Shown here piece by piece: positions 31,702 to 41,962 of a DNA stretch of 64,000 nt (positions are counted from its first letter, which is position 1; the number at the start of each line of letters is the position of its first letter). Origin of the DNA: an uncultured Clostridia bacterium (GTDB taxonomy: Bacteria; Bacillota; Clostridia; TANB77; CAG-508). Under the pieces are notes generated by a model. The model did no database searches, was not told the DNA's origin, and saw only the letters and a program-made list of their open reading frames with translations. Where the stretch lies: contig CANPZF010000008.1 of assembly GCA_947589015.1 (NCBI GenBank), positions 1 to 64,000 of the forward strand, read 5' to 3'. Both the position numbers and the translations under genes were made by a program.

Positions 31702-33907
31702 GTGAGTCACTTGCAAGAACAACAAGAAATTACAATACAAGATATTCTTTTAAAAAAAAGAGAAATGACTAGAAGAGTAGATACAAAATTAATAATGAAA
31801 GCATATAAATATGCAGAAGAACATCATAAAGAGCAATTTAGAAGTTCAGGAGAACCATATATTATACATCCACTTAATGTAGCATATATTTTAGCAGGTA
31901 TTGGTTTAGACGATAGTACTATTTGTGCAGCATTACTTCACGATGTAGTAGAAGATACAGATGCCACAAAAGAACAAATAATTAAGGAATTTGGTATAGA
32001 AATTGCAGAAATGGTATCAGGAGTAACAAAATTAAGTAATATACAATTTACATCAATAGAAGAACAACAGGCAGAAGACTATAGAAAAATGTTCTTGGCA
32101 ATGGGAAAAGATATCAGAGTGATTTTAATAAAATTAGCAGATAGATTGCACAATATGAGAACTTTAAAGTATATTAGTAGGCAAAGGCAAATAGCAAATA
32201 GTAAAGAAACAATGGATTTATATGCACCATTAGCCAATAGATTAGGTTTATATTCAATAAAATGGGAATTGGAAGATTTAGGTTTTAAATATTTATATCC
32301 AGAAGAATATCATGAATTGGTAGAAGGAATAAATAAAAAAAGAGAAGAAAGACTACGTTTTATTGAAAAAATAATGGAAGATATAAGAATAGAGCTAAAA
32401 AAACAAAGAATAGAAGCAGAAGTAACACGGAAGAGCAAAGCATTTATATAGTATTTATAGGAAAATGAAACGAGACAATAAAACATTAGACCAAATTTAT
32501 GATTTATTTGCATTAAGAATTTTAGTAAATTCAGTAAAAGATTGTTATGCAGCATTAGGAGTTGTGCATGAATTGTATAATCCAATGCCAGGAAGATTTA
32601 AAGATTATATAGCTGTACCAAAACCCAATATGTATCAATCTATACACACAACATTATTAGGAGAAAAAGGAACACCATTTGAAGTACAAATTCGTACATG
32701 GGACATGCATAGAATTGCAGAATATGGTATTGCAGCACATTGGGCATATAAAGAAGCAAGCTATTTTGGAAAAAAACAATCAGTTAAAGTCGAGGAGGAT
32801 AAGTTAGCATGGCTTAGAGAAACGTTGGAATGGCAAAAAGAAATGCAAGATCCACAAGAATTTTTAAATACATTAAAAACAGAATTATTTGAAGACGAAG
32901 TTTATGTATTTACACCCAAAGGAGCAATAAAAGTTTTACCAATGGGGGCTACACCAATAGATTTTGCATATAGTATACATGCAGAAATAGGGCATCATAT
33001 GACAGGATGTAAAATTAATAGTAAAATGATGCCTATAATAACACCTCTTAAAAGTGGAGACATAATAGAAATTATCACATCTGAAAATTCAAAAGGGCCT
33101 AGTAGAGATTGGTTAAAATTTGTAAAAAGTACAAGTGCAAAAAATAAAATTCAAAACTGGTTTAAAAAAGAACAGAAGACAGAAAACATAGAAAAGGGAA
33201 AAGATTTAATAGAAAAAGAGCTAAAAAGGATAGGATTTACACATGCTGATTTATTTAAACCAGAATATGTGGATCAAATGCTAGAAAAATATAGATATAA
33301 AAATATAGAAGAAATGTATTCAGCTGTTGGATTTGGAGCAAATTCATCAGTAAAGGTAATTGCAAGGCTATTACAAGAATATAGAAAAGAACATGAAGAA
33401 GAAAATATAGAAGAAAAAATTAAAGAATTAGCACAAGCAAAAGCACAAAAACCAAGACCATCTAGTTCAGGTATAGTGGTAAAAGGAATAGATAATTGTT
33501 TAGTAAAACTTTCTAAATGCTGTAATCCACTTCCAGGAGATGAAATAGTTGGATATGTTACAAAAGGAAGAGGAGTATCTGTACATAGAAAAGATTGTGT
33601 AAATGTAAAAGATTTGTTATCAGAAGAAAATAGAATGATAGATGTTGAATGGTATAATGAAGAAAAAGCTACATATCAAGCTGATATAGAGATAGATGCA
33701 AATGATAGAACAGGACTTTTAGTAGATATACTAAGAGAATTAGGAACAACAAAAGCTAGAATATTGGGAGTTAATACAAAAACTACAAAAGAAAGGATTG
33801 CTATTATAGAAATGACGTTAGAGGTAGAAAGTTTAGAAGAATTGAATAAGGCCTTAAAAGTATTAAGAAAAGTAGATAGTGTTTATGAAGTAAGAAGAAA
33901 AAAATAA
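31702..33907 (+). CDS. relA: RelA/SpoT (p)ppGpp synthetase/hydrolase; +1 shift at CGG 32428-32430
   Basis: HD domain HDVVEDTDAT; ...KKQRIEAEVT then skip C32428, then GRAKHLYSIYRKMKRDNKTLDQIYDLFALRILV; TGS and ACT domains follow. Confidence 0.93.
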
Positions 33908-33919
33908 AAGGAGAATAAT

Positions 33920-34567
33920 ATGATTTTAAAGGAACAGAAGATAGAAACATGGATAGGAGACCCTACAAATTGCTATATAATTTTAGATGAAGAAACTAAA
34001 GAAACAATGATTATTGATGCAGCAGGAAATGTAGATAAACTAGAGGAAATGATAAAAATATTGAACGGAAAATTAAAATATATATATTTAACACATTGTC
34101 ATTCAGATCATATTTTAGGAGTAACAGAATTAAAAAATAGATGTGGAGGAAAAGTATTAATTCATAGAGATGATGCAGAAGGATTAAATAATCCAGAAAT
34201 TAATTTATCGCCTTATATAGGAGTCGGAAAAATAGAATTAGAGGCAGATTCAAGAATTGATGATGGAGACTTAATACATTTAGGAAATTTGCAATTTAAA
34301 GTTATTCATACTCCAGGACACACTGCAGGGGGAACTTCTTTATATTGCGAGAAAGAAAAGTGTTTGTTTTCTGGAGATACTTTATTTAGAGGAACATGGG
34401 GCAGAACAGATTTACCAACATCAAATAGAGAAGACCTTATAAATTCAATAACAAATAAATTAATGGTATTACCAGATGATACGATTGTGTATCCAGGGCA
34501 TGGTACAATGACTATAATAAAAGAGGAAAAACCAATATATTTAGAGTTAAAACCTAAACTATGGTAG
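33920..34567 (+). CDS. MBL-fold hydrolase (glyoxalase II-like)
   Basis: THCHSDHILG; HTPGHTAGGTSLY; SGDTLFRGTWGRTDLP. Confidence 0.9.
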   Translation: MILKEQKIETWIGDPTNCYIILDEETKETMIIDAAGNVDKLEEMIKILNGKLKYIYLTHCHSDHILGVTELKNRCGGKVLIHRDDAEGLNNPEINLSPYIGVGKIELEADSRIDDGDLIHLGNLQFKVIHTPGHTAGGTSLYCEKEKCLFSGDTLFRGTWGRTDLPTSNREDLINSITNKLMVLPDDTIVYPGHGTMTIIKEEKPIYLELKPKLW

Positions 34568-34596
34568 ATGATTTTATAGGAAGAGAGGATGATATT

Positions 34597-35919
34597 ATGA
34601 ACAAAACAGAACCAAGAACTTTATCTGGATTTATGGAATTATTACCAGAAGAACAAATATTATTTGATCAAATGAAAGAAAAAATAGAAAATACATATAA
34701 AAAATATGGATTTTTACCACTAGATACACCCATATTAGAATTATCAGAAGTATTACTTGCAAAAGCAGGGGGAGAAACAGAAAAACAAATTTATCGTTTT
34801 GAAAAAGGAGATACAGATATTTCAATGAGATTTGATTTAACTGTACCACTTGCAAAATATGTTGCCAAAAACTATGGAGTATTAAGTTTTCCATTTAGAA
34901 GATATCAAATTGGAAAAGTATATAGAGGAGAAAGAACACAAAAAGGAAGATTTAGAGAATTCTATCAATGTGATATAGATATAATAGGAGATGAAGAATT
35001 AGATTTAGTAAATGATGCAGAACTTCCAAAGATAATATATTCAATATTTAAAGATTTAGGATTTAAAGATTTTACTATATGTATAAATAATAGAAAAATC
35101 TTAAATGGATTATTTGAAAGTTTAGAACAAAAAGAAGCATCAGTAGAGATTTTAAGAGTTATAGACAAAATAGAAAAAATAGGAAAAGATGCAGTAATAG
35201 AAGAACTATCAAAATTACAAGTACCAAGTAATAATATATCAAAAATATTACAGTTTATAGAAATACAAGGAACTAATGATGAAAAAATAGAAAAATTGGA
35301 AAATCTTAACATAGAAAACGAATTATTTAAACAAGGAGTTTACGAGTTAAAAGAAGTTACTAAAAATATAAGAATATTTGGACTACCAGAAGAAAATTTC
35401 AAAATAGATTTAACAATAGCAAGAGGATTAGATTATTACACAGGAACAGTGTACGAAACATTTCTAAATTCATATAGAGAATTAGGAAGCATTTGCTCAG
35501 GTGGAAGATATGAAAATTTAGCAGAATATTATACAGATAAAAAATTACCAGGAGTAGGAGTATCAATAGGATTAACTAGATTATTTTATAAATTAAATGA
35601 ATTAAATATTATAAATGTAAACAAGAAATCAATAGCAGATGTGTTAATTGTACCAATGATAGAAGATTTACAAATTCCAGCTAAATATGCCGAAAAATTA
35701 AGAAATATAGGAGTAAATACGCAAATATATTTAGGTCAGAAAAAATTAAAAGCTAAGATGAAATATGCAGATAAATTAAATATTCCATATGTAATTGTAA
35801 TAGGAGAAGATGAAGTGCAAAACAATAATGCAAAAATTAAAAATATGCAAACAGGTGAAGAAAAAAATATCTCTCTTGATACAAATAATGAGGAAATTCT
35901 AAAAATTATAAAAGGTTGA
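34597..35919 (+). CDS. hisS: Histidyl-tRNA synthetase
   Basis: GFMELLPEEQILFDQM..., FRRYQIGKVYRGERTQKGRFREFYQCDIDIIG, ARGLDYYTGTVYE. Confidence 0.92.
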   Translation: MNKTEPRTLSGFMELLPEEQILFDQMKEKIENTYKKYGFLPLDTPILELSEVLLAKAGGETEKQIYRFEKGDTDISMRFDLTVPLAKYVAKNYGVLSFPFRRYQIGKVYRGERTQKGRFREFYQCDIDIIGDEELDLVNDAELPKIIYSIFKDLGFKDFTICINNRKILNGLFESLEQKEASVEILRVIDKIEKIGKDAVIEELSKLQVPSNNISKILQFIEIQGTNDEKIEKLENLNIENELFKQGVYELKEVTKNIRIFGLPEENFKIDLTIARGLDYYTGTVYETFLNSYRELGSICSGGRYENLAEYYTDKKLPGVGVSIGLTRLFYKLNELNIINVNKKSIADVLIVPMIEDLQIPAKYAEKLRNIGVNTQIYLGQKKLKAKMKYADKLNIPYVIVIGEDEVQNNNAKIKNMQTGEEKNISLDTNNEEILKIIKG

Positions 35920-35940
35920 TACATTAATATATCAACCTTT
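35911..35940. terminator. Bidirectional terminator
   Basis: AAAGGTTGAT...ATCAACCTTT between convergent genes. Confidence 0.75.
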
Positions 35941-35951
35941 GTAATTTATTA

Positions 35952-36479
35952 TTAATCTGGTTGCTTGTATTTTCGCCAGCATTTTTTTCTTAAGAAATCT
36001 GAAAAATCTAAAGCGTTTCCAATTGTAAACCCGTTTTTACTAACTAAAAGAGCACATTGTTTGCCTATATAAATATAGAATAAATCAGGCATATCAAATA
36101 TTTTATAAATTTGATTATATTTTACACTTAAAGCAGTATTTCCAGTAAAAATTTCAATTCTGTTATCATAAAAACAAAAAGTAATTTCTTTACTATCAGC
36201 TATTTTAGAACTTTTTAATTCTTTAGAGACTTTAGAATTAAAAAATGAATATCTATATACAACAAATCCTACAAGAAATATTGTTAGAGTAATTGCAGGT
36301 ACAAATAGTAGATTTGATAATTGTAAGATTATACATGAGATAAAAAATATTATAACTAAAAGGCTAAATAAGTGATATTTAATTCCAAATTTTTCGTTGT
36401 GAAAATATAAAAAAGATAAATATAAATCTTTAGTATATTTTGTAGTATTTTTAAATAATATATCCATTTCAATCACCAA
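35952..36479 (-). CDS. YcxB-like membrane protein
   Basis: Two TM segments plus C-terminal YcxB-like region; long minus-strand ORF in a gap with no competing + ORF. Confidence 0.6.
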   Translation of the reverse strand: MVIEMDILFKNTTKYTKDLYLSFLYFHNEKFGIKYHLFSLLVIIFFISCIILQLSNLLFVPAITLTIFLVGFVVYRYSFFNSKVSKELKSSKIADSKEITFCFYDNRIEIFTGNTALSVKYNQIYKIFDMPDLFYIYIGKQCALLVSKNGFTIGNALDFSDFLRKKCWRKYKQPD

Positions 36480-36638
36480 AAAAATTATAACATAATAATA
36501 TTAATGATGCAAATAGTAAATCTTGCATTGTAATATTCTAAGTGATATAATTTACAAAAATATGGAAGAATGAAGAATATTAAGGCAAATATTGGAAATA
36601 ATATAAAATGATACAAGATAAAGATAGGAGGATATAAG

Positions 36639-36950
36639 ATGAGTGTATTGAAATTAACAAGTGAAAATTTTGAACAAGAAGTACTACAAAATAATGAAAC
36701 AGTTTTAGTAGACTTTTATGCAGATTGGTGTGGACCATGTAAAATGATGGCACCAGTAATAGATGCAATATCACAAGAAATGAAAGGAAAAGTAAAAATA
36801 GGAAAAATTGATGTTGATGATAATCAAGATATAGCAAGAAAATATCAAATTATGAGTATACCAACAATGATAGTATTTAAAAACGGAAAACCAACAAAAA
36901 CATTTGTTGGAGCACGAAACAAAGCACAAATTATAAATGAACTAAAATAG
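36639..36950 (+). CDS. trxA: Thioredoxin
   Basis: VLVDFYADWCGPCKMMAPVIDAI. Confidence 0.96.
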   Translation: MSVLKLTSENFEQEVLQNNETVLVDFYADWCGPCKMMAPVIDAISQEMKGKVKIGKIDVDDNQDIARKYQIMSIPTMIVFKNGKPTKTFVGARNKAQIINELK

Positions 36951-37008
36951 AAAAAATAAATAATCCTTCACTTTTTGATGTACTTTTAAAAGAAAGGAAT
37001 GAATAATA

Positions 37009-37896
37009 ATGAAAAGAATAGATTTTTTAGCAACAGATGGAATTGTATTAAATGGAATATTATATAATAATGAGCCACAATCGGAAAATGTTGTGTTATC
37101 AGTTCATGGAATGAGTAGTAACTGCTTTAAAAAAAGAGATAGGATTTTTTCAAAAAAATTTTTAGAACAAGGAATAGACTATTTTTGCTTTAATAATAGA
37201 GGAAGTGAATTAACAAAATATATAAGAAAAGAGATAAATGGTAAAGAAGAAAAAATCTTAGGCGGTACATCATATGAAGATGTTTTAGAAGGATATGAAG
37301 ACATTGTAGGAGCAATATTAAAATTAAAAGAATTAGGGTATAAAAATATCCATTTACAAGGACATAGTTTAGGATGTACAAAAATAGTATATACTTACAA
37401 TGAACTAAAAGAGGAAAATGATGATATTTTAGAAAATATAAAATCAGTAATATTACTTTCTTTAATAGATATTCCAGAATCTTTAAAAATTTATTTAGGA
37501 GATAAGTTTGACGAATACTTAAATTATGCAATACAAAAAGAACAAGAAGGAAAACGACTTGAACTTATGCCTAAAGAAGCATTTATACATCCAATTAGTG
37601 TAAAGTCATTTTTAAGATATGCAAGAGATTATAAGGAGATAGATTTTGCAAGTTATGGAAAAGATAATAATTTAGAAAAGTTAAATAATATAAATATACC
37701 TATATTTATGAGATGGGGAGATACTAATGAGATGATTATGCAACAAGCTAGTGAATTAGTTGATATAGTATCTCAAAGTATAAAAAATGCAAATAAAGAT
37801 ATTGATTATATACAAGGTGCTGACCATGGATATACAGGAAAAGAAGAAATATTAGTAAATCAAATAGTGAAATTTATAAATAAAATAGATTTATAA
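37009..37896 (+). CDS. Alpha/beta hydrolase
   Basis: VVLSVHGMSSNCFKKRD; LQGHSLGCTKIVYTYNEL; GADHGY. Confidence 0.8.
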   Translation: MKRIDFLATDGIVLNGILYNNEPQSENVVLSVHGMSSNCFKKRDRIFSKKFLEQGIDYFCFNNRGSELTKYIRKEINGKEEKILGGTSYEDVLEGYEDIVGAILKLKELGYKNIHLQGHSLGCTKIVYTYNELKEENDDILENIKSVILLSLIDIPESLKIYLGDKFDEYLNYAIQKEQEGKRLELMPKEAFIHPISVKSFLRYARDYKEIDFASYGKDNNLEKLNNINIPIFMRWGDTNEMIMQQASELVDIVSQSIKNANKDIDYIQGADHGYTGKEEILVNQIVKFINKIDL

Positions 37897-37903
37897 AAGA
37901 TAC

Positions 37904-37954
37904 TTGACAAAATGAAGTTACAGTTGTAAACTAAGTACAAGTTACAACTGTAAC
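37904..37954 (+). promoter_or_regulatory. Promoter with two BlaI/MecI dyads (autoregulatory)
   Basis: TTGACA-N17-TAAACT overlapped by TTACAGTTGTAA and TTACAACTGTAA, 24 bp between centres. Confidence 0.75.
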
Positions 37955-37988
37955 TTTTTGGATTTTATGGAAAGGAATAAATATAAAA

Positions 37989-38339
37989 ATGAAAATAACA
38001 GATGCAGAATTAGAAATAATGAAAGTACTGTGGGAAGAAGACAATCTAACATTAAATCAAATAATAGAGAAACTAAGCAGTAAAGAACAAAAAAATAAAA
38101 GTACAATAAAAACACTATTATATCGTTTAATTGATAAAGGAGCAGTAAAATCTATAGAGAAAAATAAAAAAGAAAACGAATTTAAAGCTAATATTTCCAG
38201 AAAGAAATATTTAAAAGAAGAAAACAATGTATTTTTAGAAAAATTATATAATGGAAACATAGATAATATGCTATTAAATTTTGTAGAAGATAAAAAAATA
38301 TCAAAAGAAAAAATACAAAAACTATTAGATATATTATAA
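37989..38339 (+). CDS. blaI: BlaI/MecI/CopY family repressor
   Basis: ITDAELEIMKVLWEEDNLTLNQIIEKL...STIKTLLYRLIDKGAV. Confidence 0.92.
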   Translation: MKITDAELEIMKVLWEEDNLTLNQIIEKLSSKEQKNKSTIKTLLYRLIDKGAVKSIEKNKKENEFKANISRKKYLKEENNVFLEKLYNGNIDNMLLNFVEDKKISKEKIQKLLDIL

Positions 38340-38340
38340 A

Positions 38341-38384
38341 AGAAAGGAACAATGTTAGAAAAAAACACTAACATAAACTGAACA
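38341..38384 (+). promoter_or_regulatory. SD-hairpin-start leader (copy 2 of 3)
   Basis: AAAGGAACA-ATGTTAG-N9-CTAACAT-AAACTGAACA-ATG. Confidence 0.5.
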
Positions 38385-39926
38385 ATGATTAGTAAACTTT
38401 TATCAAAAATAACCATAATAATGAATGTAATCAAATTAAGAGAAATTTTTTATACTATTTTATATATGTCAGTATTTGCAATTATTGTTGGACTTGTAAT
38501 TTATTTAATACAAGAATTATTAGACAAAAGGATATCACCAAAATGGAAATTAGCAATGTGGACCTTATTTATTTTTTCTTTAATTATTCCTATAAACACC
38601 AGTAATCAATATGAAAGTAGAAATTTAATACTATCCACATTAAGACCAATACAAGAAATTTCATTTAGGCAAGAAGTTGACGATAAAAAGGCAGAATACG
38701 AAAATTATATTCAAAGAGAAGACACAACATTTTCCGAATATAAAATAGTTAGAGGAAATTTGTATATTGCGTATGCAAAATATATTATTTTTGACTTTGC
38801 ATTGCCATGTATATGGTGTATAGGAGTAATATTAATATTTATTAGAAAAACAATAGCGGTTATAGGAATTAATCTAAGAATAAAAAATGAAGGAATAGAG
38901 GATAAAAGATTAAATAAAATTTTAGAACAATGTAAAAAAACGTTAAATATAAAAGCAAAAATAAGATTAGTGAATTTAGAAAAAGCTGTATCTCCTTCAA
39001 TATATGGAATTATAAAAACAAAGGTATTAATTAATAAAAATATAATAGAAGAAAAAACAGACGATGAAATTAGGTATATGTTTTTACATGAATTATCACA
39101 TAAAAAAGGTAAAGATTTGATATTAAATTTTGTATTAAATATTATAAAAACAATACATTATTTTAATCCATTTTGCTATATATTTTTTAAAAGAATAAGA
39201 CAAGATATAGAATTAAAAGCAGATTCTATAGCACTTAAAACGTTAAAACCAGAAGAGAATAAACAATATGCAATGACAATAATAAATGAATTAGCAAGTA
39301 GAGTATATAAAAGCTATGAAGTGGAAGTATTACAACTAATAGGCATAGAAGGAGGAATAGAAAGAAGAATTTACATGATAAAATACTTTCCTCAATTTAA
39401 ACAAAGAACAATAAGAATTGCTATTATATGTTTATTTTTAATTGGTTCTATAGGAACAATCTTTTTAGTTGGAAAGTATGTAAGAATAGAAAAAGATGAA
39501 TTTTCTTTTGACTATAAAAGTGTAATACCATATCAAACAAAATATGTAGGAGACTTTGAAAAAGTAAAGACGCTAACAAAGAAACTTGCTATGGGAAGCT
39601 ATGTAGGTTCAATTAAAACACAAGAAATAGAAGGAAAATACTATTTATATGTAAGTTATTTTTCATATAACATAGAAAAAGCAAATCAATTTTTTAGTAA
39701 ATTTAATAGTTTCACAGAAGAAAAGCAGGAACAAATTTTAAGAAAAAATGCATTAGCATTACTTAGTTTAGTAGATAATTTATATGCTGTACAATTTAGA
39801 TTTGAAATCCCTGATAGTACATTACCTAGTAATAAAGTAATATATCAAAAAGAATTTAATAGAGATGAGTTAGAAAAATATTATAATGTAGATTTACGAA
39901 CTTATAAGTACAATCCACAAAGTTAG
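38385..39926 (+). CDS. blaR1: BlaR1/MecR1-type M56 sensor peptidase
   Basis: YMFLHELSHKKGKD (HELxH), AVSPSIYGIIKTKVLI, multi-TM; adjacent to blaI. Confidence 0.88.
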   Translation: MISKLLSKITIIMNVIKLREIFYTILYMSVFAIIVGLVIYLIQELLDKRISPKWKLAMWTLFIFSLIIPINTSNQYESRNLILSTLRPIQEISFRQEVDDKKAEYENYIQREDTTFSEYKIVRGNLYIAYAKYIIFDFALPCIWCIGVILIFIRKTIAVIGINLRIKNEGIEDKRLNKILEQCKKTLNIKAKIRLVNLEKAVSPSIYGIIKTKVLINKNIIEEKTDDEIRYMFLHELSHKKGKDLILNFVLNIIKTIHYFNPFCYIFFKRIRQDIELKADSIALKTLKPEENKQYAMTIINELASRVYKSYEVEVLQLIGIEGGIERRIYMIKYFPQFKQRTIRIAIICLFLIGSIGTIFLVGKYVRIEKDEFSFDYKSVIPYQTKYVGDFEKVKTLTKKLAMGSYVGSIKTQEIEGKYYLYVSYFSYNIEKANQFFSKFNSFTEEKQEQILRKNALALLSLVDNLYAVQFRFEIPDSTLPSNKVIYQKEFNRDELEKYYNVDLRTYKYNPQS

Positions 39927-39940
39927 AGAGGACTAAAGTC

Positions 39941-40504
39941 ATGAAAAAATATAAGAAAATAATTATCACTATAATTCTAACAATTACTTTAATTATTGGT
40001 GGTATTGTGAGTTTAGTTATAATGGACAGAAATGAGCAAAAGAGAATAATAGATAAAGATGAAGCAGAATATGGCAGAGAATACCAAAAACTATCACAAG
40101 TAATACCATCTTATAATATGAAACCAGATAGAATTATATACAAACCAAAAGAAAAAGATTATTTTTATGTCATTGAACCACAAGAAGAAGAATATGAACA
40201 TCTTTTAGAAGTAATTGAAGATAGAATGGTATATTCCCATGCAGAGAGCCTTTTGAATGACTTTAAGACAGAATCATTTGATAGAATAATGTCTTCAGGT
40301 AAAAATTATATAATTTTAGATTATAATAAAGAAAGATATGAAAATGTGGCATTATATGACGAAATGGCATCAAGACCTATTGTATATAAACTAAAAGATG
40401 AAAATAGATGTAAAAGGTTAATATCATATGTTACACAGTTTAGAAAAAGATATTCATTAGAAGAATTACAAAAAATAATAAATAAAAAAGAATTTGATGT
40501 ATAA
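39941..40504 (+). CDS. Hypothetical membrane-anchored protein in mec-like locus
   Basis: N-terminal TM then soluble domain; RBS present. Confidence 0.6.
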   Translation: MKKYKKIIITIILTITLIIGGIVSLVIMDRNEQKRIIDKDEAEYGREYQKLSQVIPSYNMKPDRIIYKPKEKDYFYVIEPQEEEYEHLLEVIEDRMVYSHAESLLNDFKTESFDRIMSSGKNYIILDYNKERYENVALYDEMASRPIVYKLKDENRCKRLISYVTQFRKRYSLEELQKIINKKEFDV

Positions 40505-40553
40505 TAAAAAAGTGATATAATATAGAAAAATCTTAATAAGAAGGAATATATAT

Positions 40554-41751
40554 ATGAAAAAAATAGCAATATCAATAATTATATTTTTTATTATAATAAC
40601 ATCTATTATGCAAAATCTAGTTAAAGCAGAGGACAATAAAGTAGAGCCAGAAAGTACCACATATGAAATTTCTAAAATAGGAATGACAATAAAAATACCT
40701 AGTAATTTTTATGATATTATACAAGGACTAGAAAAAAATGATGAAAAGGTAAGCGAATATCAAGGTGCAAAGCAAAATTTAAAAAAGATGGGAATTATGT
40801 TAAATGCAGTTGAAAGCTTAGATGAAAATTCTACAGAAGAGATAATAGTTGTAGTATCAAAAAATAATATTACAACTCAATTAGTAGATATAGATAATAT
40901 ACCAGAAGAACAAATGGAAAAGTTTAGTAATAGCTTTTTTGAAACAATAAAACAGCAAGCTACAGGGTTAGAATTAATAGAAGAAAAAGTGATAGATACT
41001 GGTAATGGAAATAAATATATGGCAGTAACAACAAAATCTAGTATAGAACAAAATACAATAAATACAGTTACTTATTATACGATAAAGAACCAGTTATTAA
41101 TAGGTATAACAAATAAATATTTAAATAAAGAGATAGATACTCAAAAAGTACGGAAGTATAATAGAAAGTATTAATTTTACACCAGTACAAATACAAGAAA
41201 TACCAGAATTATCTTTTAGTACAATTTTATGTGTCGAAATAGTAATAATAGTGGTTATATCGATTATTTGTATAATAAAAGTGCAAAAAAGCAAAAACAA
41301 AAAAGTAGAATTAACAGATAAACAAAAAAAGAAATATGCTAAAATAAACGGATTTTTGATGATATATATTTTAACAGTTATTTATAATATTATTTTAAGA
41401 GCAGTACTAGTATCTACAGCAACAAACATAGAAGATATGTTAACGAGAAGAATTGTAATTATACAAGGACTATCTAATATGGTTATGCTTATATGGATAT
41501 CGGTATTAATATATAGGAGAAAAAGTAATTCTCAGAATAATATTATAAAATTGATAATAGCAACAGGAATTATAAATACAGTATCGCCGATTGTTCAAGC
41601 TATTTATACATTTTTTACATCAAATATTGGAGATACAAATAACTATTATGTGCAAGCTATAAACATTATAACAGTCACAATTTTATCAACAATAATATGG
41701 ACATCATATTTTAAAGTTTCTAAAAGAGTAAAATTTTATTTTGACAGTTAA
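40554..41751 (+). CDS. Hypothetical exported protein with C-terminal TM segments; +1 shift at CGG 41151-41153
   Basis: Signal peptide; ...DTQKV then skip C41151, then GSIIESINFTPVQIQEIPELSFSTILCVEIVIIVVISIICIIKVQK...FYFDS*. Confidence 0.7.
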
Positions 41752-41756
41752 TAAAA

Positions 41757-41930
41757 GGTTGCCAATGGGGACGTTCTTAAATGGCCAAATGAGTTGCCAA
41801 TAGGGACGTTCTTAAATGGCAACTTATAAAAATAAGATATTACTACAGTATTTATTAATATAAGTTGCCATTTAAGAACGTCCCTATTGGCAACTCATTT
41901 GGCCATTTAAGAACGTCCCCATTGGCAACC
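41757..41930. repeat. 174-bp REP-like compound palindrome
   Basis: GGTTGCCAATGGGGACGTTCTTAAATGGCC ... mirrored GGCCATTTAAGAACGTCCCCATTGGCAACC. Confidence 0.9.
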
Positions 41931-41962
41931 TGGGTAATGTTTTAAAATCTAAGGAGGAAGAA

